NCBI GenBank assembly: GCA_038373885.1
Contig: JAWZYV010010290.1
Location: forward strand, 248,001 to 312,000
Direction: 5' to 3'
Source: Cheiracanthium punctorium
Lineage: Eukaryota > Arthropoda > Arachnida > Araneae > Cheiracanthiidae
DNA length: 64,000 bases
Shown: piece by piece, positions 33,695 to 44,462 of the stretch
How positions within the stretch are numbered: position 1 is the first letter of the stretch
How the letters are laid out: every line of letters begins with the position of its first letter
Position numbers and translations under genes: made by a program
Notes under the pieces: model-generated
The model's input: only the letters and a program-made list of their open reading frames with translations
What the model was told of the DNA's origin: nothing
The model's database searches: none

Positions 33695-33835
33695 AGTCGC
33701 AGGCTCCATTTTTAGTGGTGCCCTTCCGTTAAGAAAAAAAGCCGCAGGCTCCTTTCCTGAGTGTGCCCTTCCGTCAAGAAAAAAAACCGCAGGCTCCATT
33801 CCTGGTGGTGCCCTTCCGTCAACAAAAAAAATCCG
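33695..33835 (+). repeat. Three tandem units of about 54 bp
   Basis: The word GCAGGCTCC-TT-C followed by GTG(G)TGCCCTTCCGT-AA and an A-run is repeated three times with small changes, directly after the microsatellite. Confidence 0.7.
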
Positions 33836-33859
33836 CACTTTAATAGTTGAAATTGAAAA

Positions 33860-34330
33860 TAAGGATTCGATGCAATGTGAACTGAGCTTATTTTATGAAT
33901 ATTGTTACAATCCCTTCAAAACCACATCTCAAAAAAGAATCTTTGACAGTTGAAATCGAAACGATGCAATGTGAACTGAGCTTATTTTATGAATATTGTT
34001 ACGACCCCTTCAAAATCATATCTCGAAAAAGAATCTTTGACAGTTGAAATCGAAACGATGCAATGTGAACTGAGCTTATTTTATGAACATTATTATGACC
34101 CCTTCAGAACCATATCTCGAAAAAGAATCTTTGACAGTTGAAATTGGAACGATGCAATGTAAACCAAGCTTATTTTATGAACATTGTTTTTCAAATGAAA
34201 ACGATCCCTTCAAAGGCATATCTTGAAAAAGAATCTTTGACAGTTGAAATCGGAACGATACAATGTGAACTGAGCTTATTTTATGAACATTATTTCTCGA
34301 AAAAGAATCTCTGACAATTGAAAATGAAAA
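33860..34330 (+). repeat. Five tandem units of about 95 bp in the element's loop
   Basis: Each unit contains GATGCAATGTGAACTGAGCTT, ATTTTATGAA and TCGAAAAAGAATCTTTGACAG. Unit lengths range from about 91 to 106 bp. Related single copies lie at the ends of B1 and B2 (about 29440-29640 and 33390-33480). The array sits at the fold of the inner palindrome. Confidence 0.7.
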
Positions 34331-35895
34331 TAACGACTCCATGCAATGTGCGAGGTCGAGTCGACGGAAAAACTTTGCCGTGCCAGAGATGCCGGCGGGG
34401 CGAAGCGTCGCACGCCGAATCTCTCGGTGAGGGCGCCGGCCGCGTGGGTCCGATGGCCGGACGAACGCCGCCGCATCCCCGGGCGAACGCCGCCGGTCTC
34501 CGGGCGGCGGGCGAACGCCGCCGATCGCCGGGTGGCGCCCCCGCCACCCGGAGATCGGCATCCTGAGAGTGGCGACATTTTCTTCATCATAATAATGGAA
34601 ACATGTTCACTACTGTTCCACAAGCAGCGAATGGATTGAAAAAAAAAAAATATAGCTGTAGGTACGATTATTTCTTTTTCAATGCCTTCATTATGTATTA
34701 AAGTGTCGGATTATTTTAAATCGATTGTCCTGTAGGAATTTGAATATTTAAGTTGAGACAGTCCGATGAAAAAAAAAAAACACTGACTGTCTTAACAAAA
34801 TTTTAATCGACTGTCGAATCAGATATTTATATTTCAAATGGACAGAGAAATTTGTAGAACTACAACACTCAAATGTCAATAATTAAAAATATCGTCTGGT
34901 CAGATCCCAAATGAAAAATATCGTCCTAATAGAAGGTCAGATCCCAAATGAAAAATATCGTCCTAATAGAAGGTCAGATCCCAAATGAAAAATATCGTCT
35001 TAATAGGATCCCAAATGAAAAATATCCCAAATGAAATATGCATCCTGTAACATTTTACTGCTGCTTCACAAGCAGCGAATACTAATAGAATTGGAAAAAA
35101 TATGGCATGATTATTTCTTTTTCAATGCCTTCATTGTATATTAAAGTGCCGGGATCGTATCCGGACAATTTAAATCAATTATACTGACTGCACTTGGATT
35201 CGTCCATATTACGTTAAGACAGTCAGTGTTCCATAAAACACTGACTGTCTCGGACTACATTCTTCTCATCGTAATAATGGAAAATATAAACATGTATTTC
35301 ATTCGCTGCTTTTTACAAGCAGCGAATATTAATAGAATTGAAAAAAAAAATGGCATGATTATTTCTTTTTCAATGCCTTCATTATGTATTAAAGTGTTGC
35401 GAGTTTTTCAATCGAATATATTGATTGCACTTGGATTCTCCTGTAATTTAGGAATTTGAATATTTTTGTTAAGACTGTCAGTGTTCTCATCGGACTGTCT
35501 TAACAAAATTCAATGATTTTATCTTTGTTCTAGAAACATACAATGACCATAGCGTCAGGTATTTACTTCAAATGGTAGTTCTACAAAAACCTTTGTAGAC
35601 ACTTAAATGTCAATAATTAAAAATATCGTCCTAATAGAAGGTCAGATCCCAAATGAAATATCTGATCCTAAACATTCCGAATGAACGAGAAACAATTCTA
35701 TTGTGTTTATCGTGTCGAGCAAATGGGTTTCGAAGGTCGCTCTGACAAAATCTTACAGTTTCCCTTTATTTCATCTCACGGAACTTTGAAACACACCAAG
35801 ATCCGACACATGATTGGAATAATGGATACTTGAAAAATTTCAAAGTAACGTCAGATGAAACAAAAGGGGAAACTGTAAGATTTTGTCAGATCGAC
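34330..35895. repeat. Block B', inverted repeat of B2
   Basis: Reverse complement of 31737-33480 with small differences, including a GC island at 34380-34577 whose core differs from that of B2. It joins arm A' at about 35895 within a palindromic module. Confidence 0.75.
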
Positions 35896-37806
35896 TGGCT
35901 TCCCGAGGTTCCGATTTCATTTTTCAGAACTTGGATTTGTTTCCAGAGTCGCGTTCAAACTTTTGTCTCAGCCGTCCTCGGAGCAAGTGGTGGTCAGAGT
36001 TCTGACCGAGACGTGGCATTTTTAAAATTTTCATTTTTGCGGGATCCCAACTTTTTGTGGTCGGCGGATTCCGAAATAAAAATGTCGGACTACATGCTCT
36101 CGTGGCCGGGCGTCCGTGGTGGTGGCGAACTCGTTGCACGCCGATCCCCGAATGCCACTCTCAGGACGCGGGCCTCCGGGCGCCGGCCGCGTGGGTTGGC
36201 GGGCGAACGCCCCCGCCACCCGGAGGCCCGCGTCCTGAGAGTGGCGACATTTTCTTTATCATAATAATGGAAACATGTTCACTACTGTTCCACAAGCAGC
36301 GAATGGATTGAAAAAAAATATATAGCTGTAGGTACGATTATTTCTTTTTCAATGCCTTCATTATGTATTAAAGTGTCGGATTATTTTAAATCGATTGCAC
36401 TTGTCCTGTAGGAATTTGAATATTTAAGTTGAGACAGTCCGATGAAAAAAAACACTGACTGTCTTAACAAAATTTTAATCGACTGTCGAATCAGATATTT
36501 ATATTTCAAATGGACAGAGACCTTTGTAGAACTACAACACTCAAATGTCAATAATTAAAAATATCGTCTGGTCAGATCCCAAATGAAAAATATCGTCCTA
36601 ATAGAAGGTCAGATCCCAAATGAAAAATATCGTCGTAATAGGATCCCAAATGAAATATGCATCCTGTAACATTTTACTGCTGCTTCACAAGCAGCGAATA
36701 CTAATAGAATTGGAAAAAATATGGCATGATTATTTCTTTTTAAATGCCTTCATTGATTGCACTTGGATTCTCCTGTAATTTAGGAATTTGAATATTTTTG
36801 TTAAGACTGTCAGTGTTCTCATCGGACTGTCTTAACAAAATTCAATGATTTTATCTTCGTTCTAGAAACATACAATGACCATAGCGTCAGATATTTATTT
36901 CAAATGGTAGTTCTACAAAAACCTTTGTAGACACTTAAATGTCAATAATTAAAAATATCGTCCTAATAGAAGGTCAGAAACGAAATATCTGATCCTAAAC
37001 ATTCCGAATGAACGAGAAACAATTCTATTGTGTTTATCGTGTCGAGCAAATGGGTTTCGAAGGTCGCTCTGACAAAATCTTACAGTTTCCCTTTATTTCA
37101 TCTCACGGAACTTTGAAACACACCAAGATCCGACACATGATTGGAATAATGGATACTTGAAAAATTTCAAAGTAACGTCAGATGAAACAAAAGGGGAAAC
37201 TGTAAGATTTTGTCAGATCGACTGGCTTCCCGAGGTTCCGATTTCATTTTTCAGAACTTGGATTTGTTTCCAGAGTCGCGTTCAAACTTTTGTCTCAGCC
37301 GTTGTCCCTCCTCGGAGCAAGTGGTGGTGTTCTGTCAGAGTTCTCTGTCGTGGCATTTCTAAAATTTTCATTTTTGCGGGATCCCAACTTTTTGTGGTCG
37401 GCCTGTTCCGAAATAAAAATGTCGGACTACATACCGCAGGTTCAAACCCACAGCCCGACTCTTAAAAAAAAGTTCAAACCTTGGAAAATAATTTTTTTTC
37501 CCTAAAACTTTGAAACAAGATTTTTAAAAAAATTTCAAAGTTCCATGAGACAATGGATTCAGTCGAGTTTGAGTCGAAGGAAAGTATCTTGCCTCTCACC
37601 CAGAATTCTGAAACGAGTTCCTGTCAAGTCCCATTTCTCAATTTTCATTTTTCAGGAGTTTGATTTTTTCACAAGTCTTGTTCAAACTTTTATCTCAGGG
37701 TCCTGTTATCTGAGCGAGTGGCTTCCCCAGGTTGTCTCTCGTCCTGATTTCTAAATTTTCTGTTATAAAATGTTGTGTAAGAGAATGAAAACCTTTTTAT
37801 TCTTGA
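35896..37806. repeat. Inner part of arm A': mirror of 26300-28100
   Basis: Carries palindromic modules (35741-35898 at the border, 37069-37222), a GC island (36154-36246) and the word sets of the left arm, in reverse complement. It has only one module where the left arm has two plus an A/T block, but it carries a segment (about 36660-37065) resembling block B that the left arm lacks here. No gene supported. Confidence 0.65.
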
Positions 37807-37836
37807 GAGGGCGCTGTCCATACACTCAGCGCCCTC
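37807..37836 (-). repeat. Strong GC hairpin downstream of gene M, right arm
   Basis: Mirror of 26270-26299: a perfect 10-bp stem GAGGGCGCTG / CAGCGCCCTC with a 10-nt loop. Confidence 0.7.
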
Positions 37837-37894
37837 CTGTGGAGGAAAAAAAAAACTCTGCAACTATTTGTCAGTCACTCAAATATTGAAAGTA

Positions 37895-38165
37895 TTCGTT
37901 CATTTCCTAGTCTCGAATAATAAATTTAATTTCCACACACTCACAAGTTTAAATGAGAATCTCTCCAAAAAAGTGTATAATGTCATTTTTTTTTCTAAAA
38001 AAAACATGCATCTTTTATCATCCAACAAAACGTTTGTTTCCTAGTCTCGAATAATAAATTTAATTTCTACACACTCACAAGTTTAAATGAGATTCTTTCT
38101 CTCTCCAAAAAAGTGTATAATGTCATTTTTTTTTCTAAAAAAAACATGCATCTTTTATCATCCAA
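37895..38165 (-). repeat. Two tandem copies of the downstream repeat, right arm
   Basis: Mirror of 25941-26205, with the same two-unit structure of about 137 bp. Confidence 0.7.
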
Positions 38166-38172
38166 CAAAAAG

Positions 38173-38235
38173 TTTATTTTACAATAAAATATTTACAATA
38201 AAATATTTACAATAGAATATTTAGAAAGGGACCTC
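38173..38235 (-). terminator. Poly(A) region of gene M, right arm
   Basis: On the minus strand, repeated AATATTTTATTGTAA words end in AATAAA (read at 38173-38178), mirroring the left arm. Confidence 0.65.
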
Positions 38236-38256
38236 CTCCTCCATTGGTTCAGGTTG

Positions 38257-39838
38257 TTACATTCTTATACATAAATTCAGAGGGATTAGAGGAGGTCCCT
38301 CCACCTCAGGAATATTTTCTTTTGGTGGGCCGTACATTTTTGATTTTACTTTTTGGTACCAGTGTACAATGAGTCTTTCCGGCGACGTTCCTGCCGCCTC
38401 CGGACCGGTGTGTGAAAAGAGTCCTTCCTGCGGCGACGTTCCTGCCGTCTCCGGACCGGCGTGTGAAAAGAGTCCTTCCTGCGGCGACATTGTTTCACAC
38501 ACCGGTCCGCCGGCGTGTGAAAAGAGTCCTTCCTGCGGCGACGCCGGCGACATTGTTTCTGCCGCCGACGGTTGTATCAGCCAATTCATTAAAAGGTCCG
38601 ACGCCGGTGAAAAAGAGGCGGAATCGAACTGCTGTTGTGAGGTGGCGGAATCGAACTGCTGTTGTGAGGTGGCGAAATCGAACTGCTGTTGTGAGGTGGC
38701 GGAATCGGACTGCGACATGGAAGGTGGCTGCTGCTGTGGGGTGGCGAACGAAGGTGGCTGCTGCTGTTGTGGGGTGGCGAAGGAAGGTGGCTGCTGCTGC
38801 TGTGGGGTGGCGAAGGAGACCGATAAGGGGGTGGAGGCGATCACTCGTACGGATTGTATTCGTCGATCGCCGTCTCTTCGACCGTTCGTCTCCTGCGGTG
38901 GCGTCGCTCCCTCCGGACACGTTGTCTCCAGGCGCGCGGCGACGATCGTACCACGGAACTAGATACGGATGGCCTGGTCCTGGCAAAACACAAAAAAAGA
39001 CGTCAGACTTTGAGCAGCAACAAGAAATATATTTACAAAAAAAAGGTGAAACTATACTTACTGAAGGATGGCATCCAATCCGGGAGTCGGCGGCGGTGGC
39101 ATCCTGTCCGGTGAGGGCGACCGTCGTCGTCGCGGGTCCGGAGTCACGACGACATCGCTCTCTGCTTGTAGTGTCTCTTGGAGGACGTGAAGAGAAAAGT
39201 ATGTTTTTCCTACCGTCAATAATACATACTGCTGCCCTGGGCGAACGACATAGGCCGTGTCCGGCCTCAGAGTACAACGCTCAAAGAACGATTGGTTCAC
39301 ATGATTCAGCGTTTTCTCTGGGATCCTGCGAATCAGTTCTTCAAAACGACCGGTCTTGGCCAAATACAACACCATGGGGGCTCGGGTCGTTTGAATTAGA
39401 TGTACTGTTCCAATTTGAACGGTTCGGACGCCGAACGTAAAATAGCTGTTGGCTAGAAAAATATTCCGGTCCACCAGGAAGCTAATGCGGTTATCGGAAT
39501 TTTGAAGAAACCGTTCGGGGTCCTTGCTCAACTTGCGGGCAACGTTGTGCCAAAGCAGTTTTTTCTCGTGAATCTCGTGGGTCAGTCTGGACGCATTGCC
39601 AAATTCGACGAGGTTTCTCCCCTGTCGTTCGTTCCATGCCGGCACGCCGCAGTCCGTCATGGCGAGGAACCGGAATCGGACCAAATGTCCTATCATGTAG
39701 GTGAGGAACCTCACGACCAAGTTTGAATGTAAATAAAATTCGAACCGACTACCCCTGAGGGGGTGAAGGAGTCGGTCCGGCCTCTCCCTGTGGGTGGGCG
39801 GCATGGGGGAACAATTCAAAATCTTTGTTTTCTTCCAT
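38257..39838 (-). pseudogene. Gene M, right arm: broken by a 4-bp insertion and a stop codon
   Basis: The ATG at 39838 opens MEENKDFELFPH, but a 4-bp insertion about 13 codons in shifts the frame, so translation ends after about 29 codons. Downstream the original frame is open (to DAILQ at the exon 1 end, 39062), including 25 bp missing from the left arm. The intron is 38980-39061 and keeps GT-AG. In exon 2, a CGA to TGA change (a CpG transition) after NPYE adds a stop; the rest (Q-rich SFATPQQQQPP repeats, SPQEGLFSH repeats) is open to 38257. The damage differs from that in the left arm, so each arm keeps parts that the other has lost. Confidence 0.65.
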
Positions 39839-40325
39839 GGATAGAGCAGCAGAAGCGAGTCGCCGAAGTGTATAAGCAGGAGTGGTAGATTGCAGCGAAT
39901 GGATCGAGTCGAGATGCAAAGGGGGTTTATATAGCAGATCGAGAAGGAAAAACCTTGAGCGAGGCGGAGCCGGAAAAAAGAAGCGTCCAATCGCAGATCC
40001 GTCCCGACGCCACCTAGCGACTCCTCGTGATGCAGAATGAAAGAAAAACGACCTTTTTAACATGACGCAACTGTTGTTGTTGAAAAGGAAACTCACGTTT
40101 CCACAGCACGTGTCAAGGTCGCTACAAACGTATTTTTTTTTTCTTAATGGGTATATATACGGTGGCTGTCGATATGAGATTAAAGGAATCGTCTGCCACC
40201 TGGGAACAGAAAAAGGGAGAGTCCGTGAGAATAGATTTTTGTTCCTTAGTCACCCGTTAGAACTTGTCCAGTGACGTAGTAACAAAAGTGTTTCTTTCGG
40301 ACCCGACGACGACGCTTCGTTCGAC
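39839..40325. promoter_or_regulatory. Bidirectional promoter region, right arm
   Basis: Mirror of 23743-24223: a TATATAAA box on the minus strand (39927-39934) for gene M and a TATATATA box (40152-40159) for gene P. Confidence 0.6.
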
Positions 40326-40850
40326 ATGCCGTACTTTCTCCACTCCAACGGGTTCTTTTCTCGGACACAATACTATCCTCGAGAAGTCTACGTCAGCCGG
40401 GTCCGATACCGACCCGTCAAACCTGTGTTCGGCATGATGTTGGACTTGTACGATCACTTGGGAAGACCAGGGAGTCAATCGGGTTTTGACCGAACACCTG
40501 CACGGTCTCGCCCCCGTCCACTGCTCCGATTCCGCGAGAGGATGTGTCTCGATCGAAACTTTGCAATTCCATCTTCGGGAATGGTTCGACAATGTGGTGA
40601 ATCCCAACGAATTCGTCTACACGCTCGGAACCCCCACGTGGATCTGCTGAAGAAATGCGGCATTCCGTGTGTTCCTGCGGACAGAGTGATACCCAATGTC
40701 GTGAACTTGGTGAAGAGCATGGACTATGCACCAGAAATACCAGAGACGCATTTGCCATATCACTGTACCGAGACTAAATACTGCGCCTACATCGTCAGTC
40801 TGTTGGGAGCTCATTTTTTAACCGCGACTCGGCCAGAACTCCACACATGA
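40326..40850 (+). pseudogene. Gene P, right arm copy, frame scrambled in the middle
   Basis: Same 174-codon open frame as the left-arm copy, with the same two deletions (8 bp and 1 bp) that scramble the central 70 codons, and the same foreign tail after GAHFL. Because both arms share these changes, the damage happened before the arms were duplicated, while the central copy at 30947-31480 kept the older state. Confidence 0.65.
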
Positions 40851-41307
40851 TTGGAATAATGGATACTTGAAAAATTTCAAAGTAACGTCAGATGAAACAA
40901 AAGGGGAAACTGTAAGATTTTGTCACAGCGTCTACCAGCTAAAACTATATATTAAAAAAATTTTTTTTTTTTTTTTTCTAGTTTCAATATAAGCGGGATA
41001 CTCCGAGAGAAAATTCGCATTCGCATTTGCGTCTGCCTATGCACTTGGCCTTTTTTCTCGGGACGGATGTCGAAGGAAGAACTACTCTGATGTGCTGCTA
41101 TTCTCCGGGATTACCTTGCTTATGGATTTCGCAATACCTACCTCATGGATTACACGCCGTCATTTTCTTGGATTATGCAATACCTGCCTCACTGTGCCGA
41201 TAGACATCCGTCCCTGAGAGATTCCCAAAATTCTGATCCTTTTGCCGTATTCGTGATTGCAGTGTCGACTATTACTTCTCGCATACAAAATTTTAAGCTT
41301 TTAGCCG

Positions 41308-41638
41308 ATGTTCGGCCGTCAGATCGCTTGTCCCCCCCGAGGTCGCGCTAAGACCCGAGAGTACAAGTTCTTGTTTGGTCCCCACTGGGATCTACCAAAT
41401 GTTACTTGGGGCCGGTTACCAACTTGTCATTATTGGCCGGTGGTATCACGGTCCGGCTGTCCACCGGATTGTAAGAGTGGTGTGCGGTCGGCTGATACTG
41501 CAAGTGGTCGACAACGCAGCCGCGGAATGGTTTAGTTCCACGGTCCCAGTCTCCCTTATACAGTTTGGTGTGACGTTCAATCTGGGGACAGGCTCGTCGG
41601 GGTGGAGCGCTGAAGATGGACGGGATCATGACGACTGA
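41308..41638 (+). pseudogene. Third element gene candidate (gene Q), right arm, frameshifted by one C
   Basis: The ATG at 41308 opens MFGRQIACPP, but seven C instead of six shifts the frame early. The original frame continues from about 41375 to the stop at 41638 and includes GIYQMLLGAGYQLVIIGRWY, CGRLILQVVDNAAAEWFSST and a C-terminus ending DGRDHDD. In the left arm the start is open but the end is lost to a local inversion, though the C-terminal part also survives there on the minus strand near 22086-22200. A protein of about 109 residues is implied; family unknown. Confidence 0.35.
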
Positions 41639-41741
41639 TCATCGGTTTTTTTTTCGCTTCATCCGAGGACTTATTTTTTATAAAAAAATTATAGTCGACA
41701 CACCTTTTCAGTAAGGCTTGTGCTCTGACCAAAGACTTGCG

Positions 41742-42026
41742 ATGATGACTGCGACGCGCAGGACTGACCAGAATCGTATTGATTGCGGTCTAGTAAGGTT
41801 TTTGTCAGTCGCCAAGTCAGATTATCCTAAATTTTTTGCAGCAGTCTCGGTGTTCGGCAAAAGGATGTCCCCGTCCGGAAACAAAAAAGGTCTCTCCGTT
41901 CCGGAACGGGTGTTCAAAATTGAGAGAGACCAACCAACCTTCCGGATGAGTCGCTCGATTCGGAACGGTGTCAAAATTGAGCGACAGGGCCCTTCCTCAT
42001 TTTTTTGGACAACCAGTCCCCACTGA
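41742..42026 (+). CDS. Hypothetical 94-aa basic protein of the giant element, right arm
   Basis: Mirror of the frame at 21688-21972 with the same start (MMTATRRTDQNRID) and stop. No recognised domain. The longer frame directly downstream (ATG at 42053 to 42373, 106 codons, K/R-rich) is broken in the left arm. Confidence 0.2.
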   Translation: MMTATRRTDQNRIDCGLVRFLSVAKSDYPKFFAAVSVFGKRMSPSGNKKGLSVPERVFKIERDQPTFRMSRSIRNGVKIERQGPSSFFWTTSPH

Positions 42027-42619
42027 AGAAGAAGAACAGCAGACGACAGCAGATGGACAAAAAAATCCCCATGGGGTCTCGTATGCCTGTATTGTATGCC
42101 TGTGTGTGTGCTAACTCATCCAAATTTCTTTTTTATTCAAAATTGAACGGCCAAATTCTTTCAACCCTTCAAGGAAAAAATGACAGCTTCAGTCGATCAA
42201 AAAAAAAGTCTGTCAAAACGGGCAATGTAAGACGTCGCATTTCACGTTTCGACAAACTTTTTTGGGACGATTGCCTTGGCGGACTGTGTCCGATAGAAAG
42301 GCATTTGAGTTGGAATGTTGTGGGGCGCGAATCGATAAAAAAAAATCTTTCCGCGTGTTGTACTGTGCGATAAAACTTGCGAACTGTGTATTTTTCCAGT
42401 GAGTGCGAAAACCCGGTGCCGGCAGATCTATACTTGCGCTTGTGATGACTTTTTAAACTCGCGATGATGACTTTAACTTTAAAACTAAACTTTGAAACTA
42501 AACTTTAAAACTAAACTTTCAAATCAAACTTGTTCTGACTAAAAACCTGTGGCTATTGGGATTCGACTGAAGCTGACTTTTCTTCCACAACAAAATTCAA
42601 ACTTTGGCAAAAAAAAAAA

Positions 42620-42667
42620 AGAATGGTGCGGTAGACATTGCTACCGGGTGGCTGGTGGGACCATTCT
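42620..42667 (+). repeat. Nested hairpin, right inner copy
   Basis: The outer arms are AGAATGGT and ACCATTCT; the inner stem is CGGTAG-ACATTG-CTACCG. Against the left copy (21038) the inner stem has gained pairs. Confidence 0.75.
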
Positions 42668-42789
42668 ATTAAAAAAAATAATTTTTTTATGTCAAAGTGT
42701 TTACTTTTGTATTTGCGCTTTCGCTCGAACCGGTCTTTGTATTTTTCCGAACTCGCGAACTTGTGTGTTTTTTGCGCTGTATCGGTCTT

Positions 42790-43606
42790 TGATTTCATTG
42801 CGCTCGAATCGGTCTTTGTATTTTAAACTCGTGTTTCATTTTGGAATACTGTGTATTCCAGGCGAATCGGTCTTTGTATTTTAAACTCGTGTTTTATTTT
42901 GGAATACTGAGTATTCCACGCGATTCGTTTTTATGTTAAACTCGTGTTTCATTTTGGAATACTGTGTATTCCACGCGATTCGTTTTTATTTTAAACTCGT
43001 GTTTCATTTTGGAATACTGTGTATTCCACGCGAATCGGTCTTTGTATTTTAAACTCGTGTTTCATTTTGGAATACTGTGTATTCCACGCGATTCGTTTTA
43101 TTTTAAAACTCGTGTTTCATTTTGGAATACTGTGTATTCCACGCGATTCGTTTTTATTTTAAACTGGTGTTTCATTTTGGAATACTGTGTATTCCACGCG
43201 ATTCGTTTTATTTTAAAACTCGTGTTTCATTTTGGAATACTGTGTATTCCACGCGATTCGATTTTATTTTAAACTCGTGTTTCATTTTGGAATACTGTGT
43301 ATTCCACGCGATTCGTTCTTATGCTAAACTCGTGTTTTATTTTGGAATACTGTGTATTCCACGCGATACGTTTCAAAAAATTGGAATGGTGCGGCAGCAA
43401 TATCTGCCGGGTGGATGGTGGGACCATTCCTTAAAAAAAAATTTTTTTTTCCTATTATCAGAATACTTTGTATTCTGCGGTAAACTTGTGTTTTTCTAAT
43501 ATCGGAATTTGTATTTATTCGCACCGACAAAGTCGGCTCTGGAATACTGTGTATTCCACGCGATTCGTTTTTATTTTTAAACTCGTATTTCATTTTGGAA
43601 TACTTC
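42790..43606 (-). repeat. Subterminal iteron array, right: about 11 units of about 55 bp
   Basis: Mirror image of the array at 20109-20905. Each unit holds GGAATACTGTGTATTCC. A unit near 42899 reads GGAATACTGAGTATTCC. The diverged compensated dyad CAGAATACTTTGTATTCTG is present near 43461. Unit order is similar but not identical to the left, so the arrays have changed by unequal exchange since the arms formed. Confidence 0.85.
43383..43430 (+). repeat. Nested hairpin, right outer copy
   Basis: Mirror of 20285-20332: outer arms GGAATGGT / ACCATTCC and inner stem CGGCAG-CAATAT-CTGCCG. Confidence 0.75.
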
Positions 43607-43727
43607 ACGCGTCAGATGAAATAACCCTTTTCATTGCAACATTTCCCCCCAAAAATAAAATCGTGAAACGTGTTTTCGAAAAAAAACAGGAAGGGGTTCG
43701 GTGCTCGTAGATTTTTGCGACCGACTG
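43607..43727 (-). repeat. Outer terminal inverted repeat, right
   Basis: Reverse complement of 19988-20108 with a few changes, ending GCGACCGACTG followed by TA (43728-43729). Confidence 0.8.
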
Positions 43728-44462
43728 TAATAACTAAAACAGAATCCCTCAATAAAAAGAAAATTAATCTACAAAAAGGTTATTATTTGTTAACGACTAA
43801 TATTCTAGCTTCTTTTGCAAAATTATAATGTACAGAACTTCTGTAAAATTTTTTGCAAAAGAAGCAGATTCAGGGGAGGGGCTAGGGGGCTTCAGCCCCC
43901 CCAAAAGAGATTGCTAAAGGGTAACATTCTGCTTCATTATGCACTTTGAGTATGTAAAGTGATCTTTTTTAATCACTTAGCCCCTCCCAAAAGTTTTTAC
44001 ATTGGTTTAGACTAAAATTTTGCTTTATTGTACATTTTGTTTGGGTGAAATAAGCTTTTTTCAAAATGTAGCCACCACCAAAACTATTCACCACCAAATA
44101 AACAGTAGAACGTCGTTTTTCAAATACCGCCAATGACGTCATCTGACTCTCCCTTGCCGCCAATTGACTCTCCCTTGGGATCACTTGATGATTCCATGTT
44201 TTAGTTTCACTGGTTTCGCAGTTATAACGCTAGACAACCATACAGTTGGAAGCTTAAAGGGAAATCTGTAGTCAACAAACCACAACAAGCAACATTTAAT
44301 AAACGTGCATGTGTGATTTATTATCGTGTGTTGTAGTGATTTTACATGTCTTACAATCATCTTTTCCCGAAAAGAATCAAATTAGGCGTGAAACGTTTGT
44401 GAATGAGATTACGCAATAAAACTTTGCGAACAATCTAGGAAGTGTAGAAACGTGATACTAGC
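43728..44462 (+). promoter_or_regulatory. Upstream region of the HSD17B10-like gene
   Basis: Only 735 bp separate the giant element from the start codon, so the core promoter must lie here or inside the element. No TATA box is obvious. A hairpin with 15-bp perfect arms (GCTTCTTTTGCAAAA / TTTTGCAAAAGAAGC, about 43809-43865) is followed by the G/C-rich text AGGGGAGGGGCTAGGGGGCT and CAGCCCCCCC, which looks like the end of another small DNA element. Confidence 0.4.

Larger units (their letters stand above)
19988..43727. mobile_element. Giant 23.7-kb fold-back element with TA|CAG...CTG|TA ends
   Basis: The left end reads TA|CAGTCGGTCGCAAAAATCT and the right end is its reverse complement followed by TA. 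Outside these points the two flanks are unrelated, so these are true element ends. The form CAG...CTG with TA on both sides is that of Tc1/mariner-type insertions, but no DDE transposase is seen. The arms match for about 8 kb (19988 to about 28100 against 43727 to about 35895); the left arm is some 265 bp longer because of a local fold-back near 22550. The middle holds a direct repeat pair, an inverted partner and a unique loop. CpG-containing words are visibly more common than in the flanks. It carries a divergent two-gene cassette in each arm and an intact copy of one of these genes in the centre. It could be a transposon, an integrated virus or a plasmid-like element. Confidence 0.85.

Noticed and set aside
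38369..38962. 197-codon Cys-rich frame (repeated GGCCCCG-type codons)
   Set aside because: Antisense reading of the CAG/CCA repeat stretch of gene M; the Cys runs are complements of Gln/Ala codons.
38412..39440. 342-codon plus-strand frame opposite gene M in the right arm
   Set aside because: Antisense shadow of gene M: the GC-rich repeats of exon 2 keep all frames open.
19988..43727. Artefact: palindrome from a read with a missed adapter
   Set aside because: Such artefacts mirror the flanks too. Here the mirror stops exactly at CAG/CTG beside TA, the arms differ by many independent indels, and the centre is asymmetric.
19988..43727. Maverick/Polinton or other known large DNA element
   Set aside because: No protein-primed polymerase, retroviral-type integrase, packaging ATPase or capsid-like frame is visible, and the termini start with CAG beside TA.
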